Translations under genes and position numbers: made by a program
Origin: an uncultured Oscillospiraceae bacterium
GTDB lineage: Bacteria > Bacillota > Clostridia > Oscillospirales > Oscillospiraceae
Length of the DNA: 40,457 nucleotides
NCBI GenBank assembly: GCA_944387845.1
Contig: CALXGH010000055.1
Location: 1 to 40,457, forward strand
Direction: 5' to 3'
Shown: positions 17,207 to 26,835 of the stretch, in pieces
Position numbering within the stretch: position 1 is the first letter of the stretch
How the letters are laid out: every line of letters begins with the position of its first letter
Notes under the pieces: model-generated
The model's database searches: none
What the model saw: only the letters and a program-made list of their open reading frames with translations
What the model was told of the DNA's origin: nothing

Positions 17207-19180
17207 TTATTTGCCTGTTCTAAGTTCCATTATCCGATCGCGCAGGACAGCGGCATATTCAAACTCAAGCATCTGAGCCGCTTTCTTCATTTCTTTCTCA
17301 AGACGTGCGATCTCTTCCTCACGCTCACGCTTTGTCTTAAACTCGCTAGCCGGCTTCTCGGCATCAGCGGCGGAGGATATCTCAATAATATCTCTTATGC
17401 TCTTAATAATGGTTTTAGGAACGATACCGTGCTCTTTATTATAAGCCGACTGCTTTTCTCTTCTGCGTTCTGTCTCGTCGATGGTCGCTCGCATAGACCT
17501 TGTGATAGTGTCAGCATACATGATAACAAGGCCCTCGGCGTTTCTGGCGGCACGTCCCACAGTCTGAATAAGACTTGTCTCGCTTCGCAAGAAGCCTTCC
17601 TTGTCCGCATCCAGAATGGCCACAAGAGATACTTCCGGCAGGTCCAGACCTTCTCTTAAAAGGTTTATACCCACAAGTACATCGAATGTACCGAGGCGAA
17701 GGTCTCTTATTATCTCCATACGCTCCATGGTGTCAACGTTATGGTGCATATACCTTACCTTTATGCCGGCCTTTGTGAGATGCTCCGTCAGATCCTCTGC
17801 CATTTTAACAGTCAGAGTAGTTACCAGCACACGCTCTCTCTTTTCACTTCTCTTGTTTATCTCGCCTATAAGGTCATCGATCTGACCTTCAACAGGCCGC
17901 ACCTCGATCTTCGGGTCAAGAAGGCCTGTCGGTCTTATGATCTGCTCTACTATCTGAGATGAGCGGGACCGCTCATATTCAGCAGGTGTAGCGGAGACAT
18001 ATATGACCTGATTTATTCTCTCATTGAACTCGTCAAAATTGAGAGGTCTGTTGTCAAAGGCCGAGGGCAGGCGGAATCCATATCTGACAAGGTTTTCCTT
18101 TCTCGCTCTGTCCCCTGCGTACATAGCCCTTACCTGTGGCAAAGTTACATGGCTCTCGTCCACAAACATCATAAAATCCTTGGGCATATAGTCAAGGAGT
18201 GTCATGGGCGCGCTGCCCGGCGCCCTGCCTGATATTACTCTGGAGTAGTTTTCAATGCCTGTGCAGAATCCAATCTCACGCATCATCTCCATGTCGTACA
18301 TGGTCCTCTGATATATCCTCTGGGCTTCCAAAAGGAGGTCGTTATCTTTAAAATACTTTACCCGCTCATCAAGTTCCGTCTGGATATCTTTAAGGGCCCG
18401 CTCCATTTTTTCTCTCGTTGTAACATAATGGGAAGCCGGATATATGGCAACATGGGAAATATTTCTGTTCGGCATTCCGGTAACGATGTTTATCTCGCTT
18501 ATCCTGTCGATCTCGTCTCCAAAAAACTCCACCCTTATGGCGTAGTCTCTTGCATAGGCCGGGAAAATCTCAATGGTATCTCCCCGTACACGGAAAGTAT
18601 TTCTCTCAAAAGCGATATCGTTTCTCTCATACCTGATATCAACAAGCTTCTTTAAAAGCTCATCTCTGTCCCTCTCCTGACCAACACGAAGCGATATTAC
18701 CATGTTGGCATAATCGATAGGGTCGCCCAGGCCGTATATGCAGGACACAGAGCAGACAACTATTACATCACGCCGCTCAAAAAGGGAGGCTGTAGCCGAA
18801 TGGCGAAGTCGCTCGATCTCGTCATTTATGGCAGAGTCTTTTTCAATATATGTGTCGGTATGAGGTATATACGCCTCCGGCTGATAGTAGTCGTAATAGG
18901 AGACGAAATACTCAACCGCGTTATTTGGAAAAAACTCCTTGAACTCGGCGCAAAGCTGAGCCGCGAGAGTTTTATTGTGGGCAAGGACAAGGGTAGGCCG
19001 CTGGAGCTTCTCAATTATCTTTGCCATGGTATATGTTTTGCCCGAACCTGTAACACCAAGAAGTGTCTGTTCGGTAAACCCCTGATTGACTCCCCAAGTG
19101 AGGGCATCTATTGCCTGAGGCTGGTCGCCAGCAGGTTTATACTGGGATACAACCTTAAAAGGCTGGCTGTTTTGTTCCAT
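17207..19180 (-). CDS. uvrB: UvrABC excision nuclease subunit B
   Basis: Damage-verification helicase-like subunit of nucleotide excision repair. The 657-residue length is normal. Walker A GVTGSGKT is at residues 42-49; the DNA-gripping beta-hairpin region has [12 protein letters not shown]; the Walker B box is VDESHVTLP; motif VI is QTVGRAARN; and the C-terminal UVR domain is [18 protein letters not shown], which contacts UvrC. GAGAGGTG precedes ATG 19180. It is first in the minus-strand run leading to recD2 and comF. I saw no LexA-type box upstream. Confidence 0.98.
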   Translation of the reverse strand: MEQNSQPFKVVSQYKPAGDQPQAIDALTWGVNQGFTEQTLLGVTGSGKTYTMAKIIEKLQRPTLVLAHNKTLAAQLCAEFKEFFPNNAVEYFVSYYDYYQPEAYIPHTDTYIEKDSAINDEIERLRHSATASLFERRDVIVVCSVSCIYGLGDPIDYANMVISLRVGQERDRDELLKKLVDIRYERNDIAFERNTFRVRGDTIEIFPAYARDYAIRVEFFGDEIDRISEINIVTGMPNRNISHVAIYPASHYVTTREKMERALKDIQTELDERVKYFKDNDLLLEAQRIYQRTMYDMEMMREIGFCTGIENYSRVISGRAPGSAPMTLLDYMPKDFMMFVDESHVTLPQVRAMYAGDRARKENLVRYGFRLPSAFDNRPLNFDEFNERINQVIYVSATPAEYERSRSSQIVEQIIRPTGLLDPKIEVRPVEGQIDDLIGEINKRSEKRERVLVTTLTVKMAEDLTEHLTKAGIKVRYMHHNVDTMERMEIIRDLRLGTFDVLVGINLLREGLDLPEVSLVAILDADKEGFLRSETSLIQTVGRAARNAEGLVIMYADTITRSMRATIDETERRREKQSAYNKEHGIVPKTIIKSIRDIIEISSAADAEKPASEFKTKREREEEIARLEKEMKKAAQMLEFEYAAVLRDRIMELRTGK

Positions 19181-19321
19181 GTCTGCACCTCTCGCTTCAT
19201 CAAATGTATTTTGTGCTTCTCAATAGTCTGAAACAGTCCAAAATCATACAGTTTTTGTTTGAAAATACCGTTCTTACCTTTTATGAGGCAGTATTTCCGA
19301 TGATACACTGCGTAGTATTTA

Positions 19322-19330
19322 ATTATAACA
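19322..19330 (-). promoter_or_regulatory. Extended -10 promoter of uvrB
   Basis: The minus strand carries TGTTATAAT, a perfect -10 with the TGn extension, about 140 bases before uvrB. The matching -35 position (complement of 19345-19350) is only TTTTAA. The leader contains GCAGT/ACTGC arms around GTATCATCGGAAAT that could form a hairpin. Confidence 0.6.
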
Positions 19331-19408
19331 CAGGCGTCTGAAGATTAAAAGGAAGAACATTTCCATAAAAAATGGATTTTCATATTTCGCCCCATTAAAA
19401 ATACGTTT

Positions 19409-19447
19409 AAAAAGGGCCAGGGAGACGGCACAGTCTCTCTGGTCCTT
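19409..19447 (-). terminator. Intrinsic terminator after radC
   Basis: On the minus strand GGACCAGAGAGAC pairs with GTCTCCCTGGCCC around a 6-base loop, followed by T5 (complement of 19409-19413). Confidence 0.9.
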
Positions 19448-19471
19448 GTATATTTGATTTAGCTTCATCCG

Positions 19472-20149
19472 TTAGCTGTTAAGATATCCGCTGTCGGCCA
19501 TTGACACAAAATCGTCGTTTGCCACAACGATGTGGTCAGCGAGTATAATGTTTACACCTCGCAGAGCGTTTTTCAACCGTCTTGTGGTCTCAATGTCCTC
19601 TCTCGACGGCAGAGCTATTCCACCGGGATGATTGTGGGCGATTATTATCCTTCCTGATTTATAGGCAAGGGCAATCTCCACTATCTTTCTTATATCAACA
19701 TTGGCGGAATCCATTCCGCCTCTGCAGAGAAGCTGACACTTCTGCACTTTACATTTTGCGTCAAGGCACACAAGATACACTACTTCCTCGCACTCGGCGA
19801 AAAACCTGGGCAGAAGATATTTTCCAGCAGATTCGGAATCTGACAGTATATTGTTGTAACTATCCTTGCTTATTGAATATCTTTTTGCCACCTGGGGTAT
19901 TAATTTAATCAAAAGAGCGGCGTTCTCTCCCACTCCCTTTACGGTTTTAAGTTCTTCAATAGGCGCATCAAACACCGCCGCGAATGAGCCGAAATGATCG
20001 ATCAGCTCGTGAGCTATTGGATTTGTATCACCTCTGTAATTTGAGTAAAACAGGAGCATCTCCAGAACATTGTGATCATCAAAATTTTCTATGCCATATT
20101 CTAAAAATCTTTTTCTCATCCTTTGTCTGTGTCCGTCATGTACTCCCAC
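19472..20149 (-). CDS. radC: RadC-family JAB-domain protein
   Basis: A 225-residue protein. The N-terminal half has a helix-hairpin-helix-like segment (LKTVKGVGENAALLIKLIP). The C-terminal half is the RadC JAB/MPN metalloprotease-like domain with HNHPGG and a downstream Ser/Asp (PSREDIETT), the usual zinc-site pattern. The name is historical; a direct role in repair is doubtful in several species. I use the GTG at 20149, with GGTGAG just upstream; the N terminus GVHDGHRQRMRKRF matches clostridial relatives. It is divergent from uvrA. Confidence 0.92.
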   Translation of the reverse strand: MGVHDGHRQRMRKRFLEYGIENFDDHNVLEMLLFYSNYRGDTNPIAHELIDHFGSFAAVFDAPIEELKTVKGVGENAALLIKLIPQVAKRYSISKDSYNNILSDSESAGKYLLPRFFAECEEVVYLVCLDAKCKVQKCQLLCRGGMDSANVDIRKIVEIALAYKSGRIIIAHNHPGGIALPSREDIETTRRLKNALRGVNIILADHIVVANDDFVSMADSGYLNS

Positions 20150-20229
20150 TCATCTCACCGTCCAATAATCAAAAAATACTTAATACGTAGGACTCCAGCC
20201 TAAACCTGAGCGGAGCCTTACGCGCTAAC

Positions 20230-20258
20230 ATTTTACCATAATCCATACCTCTCTTCAA
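20230..20258 (-). promoter_or_regulatory. Promoter of radC
   Basis: Minus-strand -35 TTGAAG (complement of 20253-20258), 17 bases, and -10 TAAAAT (complement of 20230-20235) with a TGG extension. Confidence 0.75.
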
Positions 20259-20299
20259 CAAAATATACGCTGTTTATACATTAAACAATGTGGGATTTG

Positions 20300-20328
20300 T
20301 TGATTTAATTATAAAACTAATGTATAAT
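20300..20328 (+). promoter_or_regulatory. Promoter of uvrA
   Basis: -35 TTGATT (20300-20305), 17 bases, and a perfect -10 TATAAT (20323-20328). It is divergent from the radC promoter 40 bases away. Confidence 0.82.
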
Positions 20329-20406
20329 ATAATGTCCTTTAAATTTCACTTAAAGTTTAAATTTTCGGTATCATATCTTTTCTTTGACACAACAAGGAGA
20401 AATTAA

Positions 20407-23271
20407 ATGCGAGATAGTATTTTTGTAAAAGGCGCAAAGGAAAACAACCTTAAAAATATAGATGTTGAAATACCAAGAGACAAATTTACCGTACTTACCG
20501 GTCTCTCCGGCAGCGGCAAATCGTCTCTTGCTTTTGAGACCATTTTTGCTGAATGTCAAAGACGATACATGGAGTCTCTGTCTTCATACGCAAGACAGTT
20601 TCTTGGCCAGATGGAAAAGCCAAACGTAGACTCCATTGAGGGTCTGTCCCCGGCCATCTCCATTGACCAAAAGACAACAAGCAGAAACCCCAGGTCCACC
20701 GTAGGTACTGTTACTGAGATATACGACTATCTCCGTCTTCTGTGGGCCAGAGTTGGCGTACCCCACTGCCCTATATGCGGTAAGGAGATCCGTCAGCAGA
20801 CCACCGACCAGATGGTAGATCAGATCATGGAGATGGAATCCGGCACCAGAATACAGGTTATGGCCCCTGTTGTAAGGGCCAGAAAAGGTGAGTACCAGAA
20901 GGTATTTGACGATGCGAAAAAAAGCGGCTATGTACGTGCCAGGGTCGATGGCGAGACCATGGACCTCTCTGAAGATATAAAGCTTACCAAGACAAAAAAG
21001 CACAATATTGATATTATAATCGACCGTCTTGTTATTAAAGAGGGGATCGAGCACCGCCTGGCGGACTCTATCGAGACTGCAGCCAACCTTGCCGACGGTG
21101 TTATAATCATAAATCTCCCCAAAGAGGGCCGTGATATCCTGTTTTCCCAGAACTACGCCTGCGATGAGTGCGGCTTTTCAATGGAGGAACTGAGCCCCCG
21201 CTCATTTTCCTTCAATAACCCCTATGGCGCCTGCCCGGCATGTACCGGTATAGGCACCCAGCTTCGGGTTGACCCTGATCTCATTATTCCAAACAAAAAC
21301 CTTTCAATAGTGGAAGGCGCCATATGCGCCTCCGGCTGGGGTAATGTAACAACTGACAGCATCGCAAAAATGTATTATGAGGCTCTCGGCAAGAAATACA
21401 AATTTAAGCTCAACACCCCTATAAAGGACTTGCCTCAGGAGGTAGTAGATGTTATCCTCTACGGCATGAAGGGCGAAAAACTGACTTTGCAGTACGACAG
21501 GCCAAACGGCAGAGGAGTCCTCACCCAGCCATTTGAGGGCATTGCTAATAACCTTGAACGCAGATACAGAGAGACCCACAGCCAGTCCATGCGGTGGGAA
21601 CTTGAGCAGTACATGACAGAACATGACTGTCCAGAATGCCACGGTAAACGTCTAAAACCAGAGATCTTAGCCGTTACCGTAGGCGGTATAAACATTTCTG
21701 ATTTTACGGATATGTCTGTATCTTCAGCTCTGGAATTCATAGAAAACCTGGAATTTCAGGGCCAGGAGAAAATAATTGCGGAGCAGATTCTAAAAGAGAT
21801 AAAGGCAAGGTTAGGATTTTTAAACAACGTAGGCCTTGGCTACCTCACTCTAAGCCGCAGAGCAGGTACAATGTCAGGCGGTGAAGCCCAGAGAATCCGC
21901 CTTGCTACCCAGATTGGCTCCTCTCTTATGGGAGTACTGTATATTCTGGACGAACCCTCCATTGGTCTTCACCAGAGGGACAACGAAAAGCTTATAAACA
22001 CTCTGAAAAACCTGAGGGATTTCGGAAACACCGTCCTTGTTGTTGAGCATGACGAGGATACCATGAAGGCCGCCGACTACATTGTTGACGTAGGCCCTGG
22101 CGCCGGCATACACGGCGGCGAGATCGTGGCCTGCGGAACTGCTGAAGACCTTAAAAACAATCCGAACTCCATAACAGGACAGTACCTGTCAGGTAAAAAA
22201 TATATCCCAGTCCCTAAAGAGCGGAGAAAAGGTTCCGGTAAGGAGATAAAAATCATCGGCGCCGAAGAAAACAATCTTAAAAACATCGACGTTTCCTTCC
22301 CTCTTGGAAAGTTTATATGCGTTACTGGTGTCTCCGGTAGCGGAAAGTCCTCTCTTATAAACGAGATACTCTACAAAGCCCTGGCTTCCCAACTTCAGAG
22401 GGCAAAGCGCCATCCAGGCCGGCATAAGGAAATCACAGGCGTGGAGAATATTGATAAGGTAATTGAGATAAACCAGTCCCCTATCGGCAGAACTCCCCGT
22501 AGCAACCCTGCCACCTATACAGGACTTTTTAACGATATAAGGGATCTCTTCGCCTCGACCCCTGATGCCAAAGCTAGAGGCTATGGTCCCGGCAGGTTCT
22601 CCTTCAATGTCAAGGGCGGCAGATGCGAAGCCTGCGCCGGCGACGGCCTTGTGAAAATTGAAATGCATTTTCTTCCTGACATCTATGTGCCCTGCGATGT
22701 ATGTAAAGGTCAGAAGTACAACAGAGAAACTCTTGAGGTAAAATATAAAGGTAAAAATATTTTCCAGATCCTTGACATGACTGTGGAAGAAGCATACTAC
22801 TTCTTTGAAAATCTTCCCAAACTCAAGACAAAGCTCCAGACCCTTATGGACGTTGGCCTCAGCTATATAAAACTTGGACAGTCATCCACCACCCTCTCCG
22901 GCGGCGAAGCTCAGAGAGTTAAGCTTGCCACAGAACTGGCCCGGCCTTCAACTGGCAGCACTTTATACGTCCTGGACGAGCCCACAACGGGTCTTCACAT
23001 GGCGGACGTGCACCAGCTTGTAAATGTCCTCGACCGCCTTGTGGACGCAGGCAACACTGTTGTTGTTATTGAACACAACCTTGATGTTATTAAAGTCGCC
23101 GACCACATTATAGATCTTGGTCCTGAAGGCGGCAGCGGCGGCGGAAATATTATATTCCAGGGCACTCCCGAAGACATAATAAACTGTCCTGAGAGTTATA
23201 CCGGAATATTCCTTCAGAGATATTTTGAAGATCACCCTGAACAATTGGAGGACAAGACCAATGACAGATAA
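20407..23271 (+). CDS. uvrA: UvrABC excision nuclease subunit A
   Basis: Damage-recognition ATPase of nucleotide excision repair. The 954-residue protein has two ABC ATPase units: Walker A GLSGSGKS at residues 32-39 and GVSGSGKSS in the second half, each with an ABC signature ([12 protein letters not shown] and [12 protein letters not shown]) and LDEP Walker B. Zinc fingers are visible as CPIC near residue 120 and CEAC...CDVC in the second half. AAGGAG precedes ATG 20407. The downstream methyltransferase gene overlaps its end by 11 bases. uvrB lies 1.2 kb away on the other strand. Confidence 0.98.
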   Translation: MRDSIFVKGAKENNLKNIDVEIPRDKFTVLTGLSGSGKSSLAFETIFAECQRRYMESLSSYARQFLGQMEKPNVDSIEGLSPAISIDQKTTSRNPRSTVGTVTEIYDYLRLLWARVGVPHCPICGKEIRQQTTDQMVDQIMEMESGTRIQVMAPVVRARKGEYQKVFDDAKKSGYVRARVDGETMDLSEDIKLTKTKKHNIDIIIDRLVIKEGIEHRLADSIETAANLADGVIIINLPKEGRDILFSQNYACDECGFSMEELSPRSFSFNNPYGACPACTGIGTQLRVDPDLIIPNKNLSIVEGAICASGWGNVTTDSIAKMYYEALGKKYKFKLNTPIKDLPQEVVDVILYGMKGEKLTLQYDRPNGRGVLTQPFEGIANNLERRYRETHSQSMRWELEQYMTEHDCPECHGKRLKPEILAVTVGGINISDFTDMSVSSALEFIENLEFQGQEKIIAEQILKEIKARLGFLNNVGLGYLTLSRRAGTMSGGEAQRIRLATQIGSSLMGVLYILDEPSIGLHQRDNEKLINTLKNLRDFGNTVLVVEHDEDTMKAADYIVDVGPGAGIHGGEIVACGTAEDLKNNPNSITGQYLSGKKYIPVPKERRKGSGKEIKIIGAEENNLKNIDVSFPLGKFICVTGVSGSGKSSLINEILYKALASQLQRAKRHPGRHKEITGVENIDKVIEINQSPIGRTPRSNPATYTGLFNDIRDLFASTPDAKARGYGPGRFSFNVKGGRCEACAGDGLVKIEMHFLPDIYVPCDVCKGQKYNRETLEVKYKGKNIFQILDMTVEEAYYFFENLPKLKTKLQTLMDVGLSYIKLGQSSTTLSGGEAQRVKLATELARPSTGSTLYVLDEPTTGLHMADVHQLVNVLDRLVDAGNTVVVIEHNLDVIKVADHIIDLGPEGGSGGGNIIFQGTPEDIINCPESYTGIFLQRYFEDHPEQLEDKTNDR

Positions 23272-24103
23272 AATACTCCTGTTTTTCAACAAGCTCTTTA
23301 AGCCCCCTGTCCACCCGTTTAATCTGCAAAACGACGGCGTAAAAACATACGCCATGTGGCAGTATGAAAAGGGCTCTGACACAATAAAATTTTATACGGA
23401 AAAATACACAACTGACGAGATGTTCCGTGATAAAGACGTTCTTGATGTTGGCTGCGGCGCCGGCGGCAAGACTATGTACTATGCGTCCCTGGGCGCAAAA
23501 AGCGTAACCGGCATAGACGTTGTATCCCACTACAAAGAAGAATCCGAAGCTCTGGCGGAGAGCCTCGGACTTCGGGATAAATTCACTTTTGTACTTGGGG
23601 ACGCCGCGGCTACTGAGTTTCCCGACTGCTCATTTGACACAATAATCATGAATGATGCCATGGAACATGTCGCCGACCCGGCGGCGGTTTTGAAAGAGTG
23701 TGCAAGGATTCTCCGGCCAGGCGGCAGGCTTTTCGTCAATTTCCCGCCCTATAACCATCCTTACGGCGCTCACCTGTCTGATCTCATATCTATCCCCTGG
23801 GTACATGTATTTTTCTCTGACAAAACTCTTATAAAATGCTATAAAGAGCTTTGTAAAACCGTCCCAGACGGAGATGAGCGTATATCCTTCCGCATATCCA
23901 AAAAGCCTGACGGCAGCGAGTATTTCTCATACATAAACAAAATGTCCTTAAAGCGTTTTAAAGCCTTGAGGGATAACTGCCCCATGAGATATGAATATTA
24001 CAAAGAGGCGCCCCTGCGCTCAATTGTAAGTGTACCTGCAAAAATACCCTTTTTTAGAGAGTTTTTTGTAAAAATGGCAGTATGTGTTTTTGTAAAAGAC
24101 TAA
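23261..24103 (+). CDS. Class I SAM-dependent methyltransferase
   Basis: A 280-residue protein from ATG 23261, with TTGGAGG at 23244-23250 inside uvrA; the upstream in-frame extension is rejected. The SAM motif I is [11 protein letters not shown] at residues 60-70, then GIDVV (motif II acidic residue) and [12 protein letters not shown]. The C-terminal ~130 residues are family-specific, basic and aromatic, ending in a possible amphipathic helix ([16 protein letters not shown]). The substrate cannot be told: small molecule, lipid and glycan methyltransferases all share the core. Coupling to uvrA suggests co-expression, not necessarily repair. Confidence 0.88.
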   Translation: MTDKILLFFNKLFKPPVHPFNLQNDGVKTYAMWQYEKGSDTIKFYTEKYTTDEMFRDKDVLDVGCGAGGKTMYYASLGAKSVTGIDVVSHYKEESEALAESLGLRDKFTFVLGDAAATEFPDCSFDTIIMNDAMEHVADPAAVLKECARILRPGGRLFVNFPPYNHPYGAHLSDLISIPWVHVFFSDKTLIKCYKELCKTVPDGDERISFRISKKPDGSEYFSYINKMSLKRFKALRDNCPMRYEYYKEAPLRSIVSVPAKIPFFREFFVKMAVCVFVKD

Positions 24104-24161
24104 TATACAAAATATCAAGCGTGGCACAATTACACGCAACCGCAATAAAAAATGACAATAT

Positions 24162-24195
24162 AAAAAAGGCGGCGCCTTATGGCGTCGTCTTTTTA
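24162..24195 (+). terminator. Intrinsic terminator of the uvrA-methyltransferase unit
   Basis: GGCGGCGCC pairs with GGCGTCGTC (two G-T pairs) around loop TTAT, then T5. It slightly overlaps the end of the converging DUF3842 gene. Confidence 0.85.
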
Positions 24196-24603
24196 CTTTT
24201 TTTCCTCCGCAACAACAACAGCAACAGCCTCGTTAATATAAGTTGAAAGGGGTTTTTCCGCAACACCCGCAATATATATGTTGCAGGAATTTACAGGAAT
24301 CAGCACCTTCTTGGCGTATGAAGCCCCTACTGCCTCAGCCATTTTCGGGGTTACCTCACCCAATATGGCGTTTGCGGTGATTATGCCCACCGGGCCCACA
24401 ATCAGATCAGCGTCGTGGCTGTTAATAACCACCGGATTTTCACCAGTAGCACCGAAATCAGCTCCGGATCTCATCATAGCGGCGGTTGCCGTACTGTTGG
24501 TGCCCACGGCGTAAACTACCGCCTCTTTCATCTCATCTTTTATTTTTTTTACAATCATGGCCCCCATTTTTCCGCCCTGACCGTCAATTACAAGTACTTT
24601 CAT
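24193..24603 (-). CDS. DUF3842 family protein
   Basis: A 136-residue protein with a Rossmann-like start MKVLVIDGQGGKMGAMIV, then AVGTNSTATAAMMRSGADFGATGENP, a central glycine-rich DLIVGPVGIITANAILGEVTP, and a C-terminal strand KVLIPVNSCNIYIAGV. This pattern is DUF3842, common in Clostridia and often near sporulation or metal/corrin genes; no function is established. AGAGGAG precedes ATG 24603. It follows nfo by 10 bases and is presumably co-transcribed with it. Confidence 0.88.
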   Translation of the reverse strand: MKVLVIDGQGGKMGAMIVKKIKDEMKEAVVYAVGTNSTATAAMMRSGADFGATGENPVVINSHDADLIVGPVGIITANAILGEVTPKMAEAVGASYAKKVLIPVNSCNIYIAGVAEKPLSTYINEAVAVVVAEEKK

Positions 24604-24613
24604 ATAACTCCTC

Positions 24614-25447
24614 TCAATCTCTGTAACGGCTTTTTAAAAGCGCTATCTCTTTCGCGTACCCTTCCAGCTCGTTAGGTGTCTCCAGATAGAAGGGTAAATC
24701 TCTCAGCTTCTCATGGTTTATGACATTTTCAAATGTCTTCAAACCAAGACTTCCGCCGCCTATGACTTCATGTCTGTCCTTGTGGCTGCCGAATGGATTT
24801 TTACTGTCATTTAAATGTATGGCCTTCAGCCTTTCAAGACCAATGACCCTGTCAAATTCCTCCAGGACACCGTCCAGGTCATTTACTATGTCGTAGCCCG
24901 CATCATATACATGACAGGTGTCAAGACAAACTCCAAGCTTGTCATTATATTTCGCCCTTGATATTATCTCCGCGATTTCCTCAAATTTTCCGCCGATTTC
25001 CGTACCTTTTCCAGCCATGGTCTCAAGTAGAACGGTAGTCTTCATACCGTCAAACATGGCTCCGTCCAGCGTCTCAACGATAAGCTCAATTCCCTTTTCC
25101 ACGCCCTGCTTTACGTGGCTTCCCGGGTGGAAATTATAATAATTTCCCGGGGTATATTCCATACGATCCAAATCGTCAGCAAAGCACTCCCTGGCGAAGT
25201 TTAAAACTCTTTCATCAGCGCCGCATGGATTTATTGTGTACGGGGCGTGGGCCAGCAGAGTACATAACCCCTCTTCTTCCGCAAATAAGCGAAAGGCCTT
25301 AACATCTTCGGGATCTATGGCTTTAGCGGCTCCACCTCTGGGATTTCGAGTAAAAAACTGGAACACATTGGCCCCGATTTTTACAGCGGTCTTCCCCATG
25401 GCCAGATACCCTCCTGACGATGAGAGATGACACCCTATTTTGAGCAT
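24614..25447 (-). CDS. nfo: Deoxyribonuclease IV (AP endonuclease)
   Basis: Incises DNA 5' to abasic sites in base excision repair with a trinuclear zinc centre. The 277-residue TIM barrel shows the zinc-ligand segments in order: [22 protein letters not shown] (ligand Glu), [27 protein letters not shown] and a C-terminal ETP. ATG 25447 has GGGGGTGA upstream; the GTG three codons earlier overlaps that site. Together with uvrA, uvrB, recD2 and radC it makes this an unusually repair-rich stretch. Confidence 0.97.
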   Translation of the reverse strand: MLKIGCHLSSSGGYLAMGKTAVKIGANVFQFFTRNPRGGAAKAIDPEDVKAFRLFAEEEGLCTLLAHAPYTINPCGADERVLNFARECFADDLDRMEYTPGNYYNFHPGSHVKQGVEKGIELIVETLDGAMFDGMKTTVLLETMAGKGTEIGGKFEEIAEIISRAKYNDKLGVCLDTCHVYDAGYDIVNDLDGVLEEFDRVIGLERLKAIHLNDSKNPFGSHKDRHEVIGGGSLGLKTFENVINHEKLRDLPFYLETPNELEGYAKEIALLKSRYRD

Positions 25448-25484
25448 GCTTATCACCCCCGATATTTCTCTGCCCTTGCCGGCT

Positions 25485-25585
25485 TTAGGTTTCCAAAACA
25501 GCCATTTTTAAAAATAAAGCCCGCTGTCATCCTATGACGCGGCCGGACAGTTTCAAAGGCAGAAACTGGAAAATGCTGTATTGAA
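25485..25585. ncRNA. Folded region in the nfo-hpf divergent spacer
   Basis: CAGTTTC (25548-25554) pairs perfectly with GAAACTG (25562-25568). CCGC-GTCAT pairs with ATGAC-GCGG (25521-25542) around loop CCT with one bulge. Blocks ACAGC/GCTGT and TTTCC/GGAAA also complement each other in crossing (pseudoknot-like) order. It could be the 5' leader of nfo on the minus strand or an upstream RNA of hpf on the plus strand, where the raiA RNA motif is known from other Firmicutes; I cannot confirm that consensus. The orientation is unresolved. Confidence 0.35.
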
Positions 25586-25601
25586 AAATCTCATATATTT
25601 T

Positions 25602-25616
25602 ATTGTATCATACAAT
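25602..25616. promoter_or_regulatory. 15-bp palindrome in the nfo-hpf spacer
   Basis: ATTGTATCATACAAT is a perfect 7+1+7 palindrome. On the minus strand it includes TACAAT, usable as an nfo -10 box, with a poor -35. It shares TATGATACA with the palindrome at 2217-2231, which may be chance. Confidence 0.45.
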
Positions 25617-25682
25617 TTTTATAAATGGAATATTTTATCGAAAAATAAAATTCTTTTTAAATTATGGCATTTTCTCTTTATT

Positions 25683-25705
25683 TTGACACTATAACGTGTT
25701 AAAAT
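25683..25705 (+). promoter_or_regulatory. Possible promoter and dyad before hpf
   Basis: TTGACA at 25683-25688 and an extended -10 TGTTAAAAT ending at 25705 are both good boxes, but only 11 bases apart, so they are not a normal pair. ACAC...GTGT flank the gap. A hairpin (AAGCT-AAGA with TCTTGGCTT, one bulged C) follows in the leader at about 25711-25732. Confidence 0.4.
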
Positions 25706-25755
25706 TAATTAAGCTCAAGAGTATCTTGGCTTAAAACAAGAAAGGGGCTGTAAAT

Positions 25756-26298
25756 ATGAAGTTTACATTTACTGAAAAGAAAATTTCAGTAGGGGAAGAC
25801 ATTCGCGCTTACGCTGAGAAGAAAATCGGCAAGCTCGATAAGTTCTTCAAACGCGAGTCTGATGCGTATGTAACCTTTTCCATCGAAAAGGGCAGAAACA
25901 TCGCCGAAGTTACCATCCATAACAACGGTATGTTCTACCGTGTTAAAGAGTCTACTGGAGATATGCACGCCTCAATTGATTCAGCTGTCGCTACAATCGA
26001 GCGGCAGATAAGGAAGAACAAAACTCGTCTTGAAAAACGTCTCCGTGAGGGCGCGTTTGAAAAGAGCATTGATATAGAAACCGCGGATTTTGTTTCTGAC
26101 GAAGAAGAAAACGAGTTCAGTATCGTCCGGATAAAACGCTTTTCTATTAAGCCCATGACTCCGGAGGAGGCAATACTTCAGATGAATCTTTTGGGCCACG
26201 AATTCTTTGTTTTCAAAAACCAGAACGAGGACGATGTGTTCTCCGTTGTATATAAACGTACAAACGGTGGGTATGGCCTTATTGAAAGTGATTCTTAA
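25756..26298 (+). CDS. hpf: Ribosome hibernation promoting factor, long form
   Basis: Dimerises 70S ribosomes into inactive 100S particles in slow growth or stress. The 180-residue protein has the N-terminal S30AE/YfiA domain (residues ~1-100, MKFTFTEKKISVGEDIRAYAEKK) and the C-terminal dimerisation domain of long HPF (residues ~125-180, VRIKRFSIKPMTPEEAILQM and GHEFFVFKN). AAGGGG precedes ATG 25756. It is a single-gene unit with a strong terminator; such genes are often controlled by stress or stringent signals. Confidence 0.96.
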   Translation: MKFTFTEKKISVGEDIRAYAEKKIGKLDKFFKRESDAYVTFSIEKGRNIAEVTIHNNGMFYRVKESTGDMHASIDSAVATIERQIRKNKTRLEKRLREGAFEKSIDIETADFVSDEEENEFSIVRIKRFSIKPMTPEEAILQMNLLGHEFFVFKNQNEDDVFSVVYKRTNGGYGLIESDS

Positions 26299-26313
26299 TC
26301 AACTAAAGTTAAT

Positions 26314-26345
26314 AAAAAGCGGCGGCCAAAAGGCCGCCGCTTTTG
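26314..26345 (+). terminator. Intrinsic terminator of hpf
   Basis: AAAAGCGGCGGCC pairs perfectly with GGCCGCCGCTTTT around loop AAAA. Confidence 0.93.
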
Positions 26346-26400
26346 CATTTAGTTTACCTCCTGCGCCATCACATAATGATATCCACTGCTTTATGGCACA

Positions 26401-26835
26401 TTAGCTCTGTTCCTCTTTGTTTAAAAGGGTTTTATATGTCATGTCGATTCCGATAGCTCCTAACGGTGCTGTAATCAAAATCGCAATTACCGCAACTGAC
26501 AGGACAAGCCTACCACAGGAAAGGCCCATCGCCAAAGGAACTGAGCCGATAGCCGCCTGCACAGTAGCTTTCGGTAAATAGGCAACAGTACAGAAAAGTC
26601 TCTCTTTCCCTGTAAGAGATGTTACCAAAAGGCAAATCTGTACCCCCACTGATCGAAATAATAGTCCTAAGAATATCATAAGTGCTGCTCCCAGTCCCGC
26701 GCTGAGAGTGTACCGTATGTCAACGGCCGCACCAACCAACACAAACAGCATTACCTCGGCTCCCAGCCACAATTTTCCGAATTTTTCAGACAGCCGCTTT
26801 GATACAAAAGAGCACTTTTTATTTTTATCACGCAC
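26401..26835 (-). pseudogene. Antiporter C-terminal part, out of frame
   Basis: This 144-codon frame continues the cation/proton antiporter fold: FVSKRLSEKFGKLWLGAEVMLFVLVGAAVDI, three further membrane segments, and the tail KATVQAAIGSVPLAMG that is typical of CPA2-type carriers. It has no ribosome binding site of its own, and its first residues overlap the end of the upstream fragment. It is shifted -1 relative to that fragment, consistent with loss of one A in the A5-T-A5 tract (complement of 26816-26826). Restoring one A gives continuous, family-like sequence. The two pieces together would make about 390-400 residues. Confidence 0.8.

Noticed and set aside
26810..26830. Programmed -1 ribosomal frameshift in the antiporter gene
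   Set aside because: In-frame heptamers around the A tract do not fit X-XXY-YYZ, and no clear stimulatory pseudoknot is seen. Transcriptional slippage or mutation fits better.
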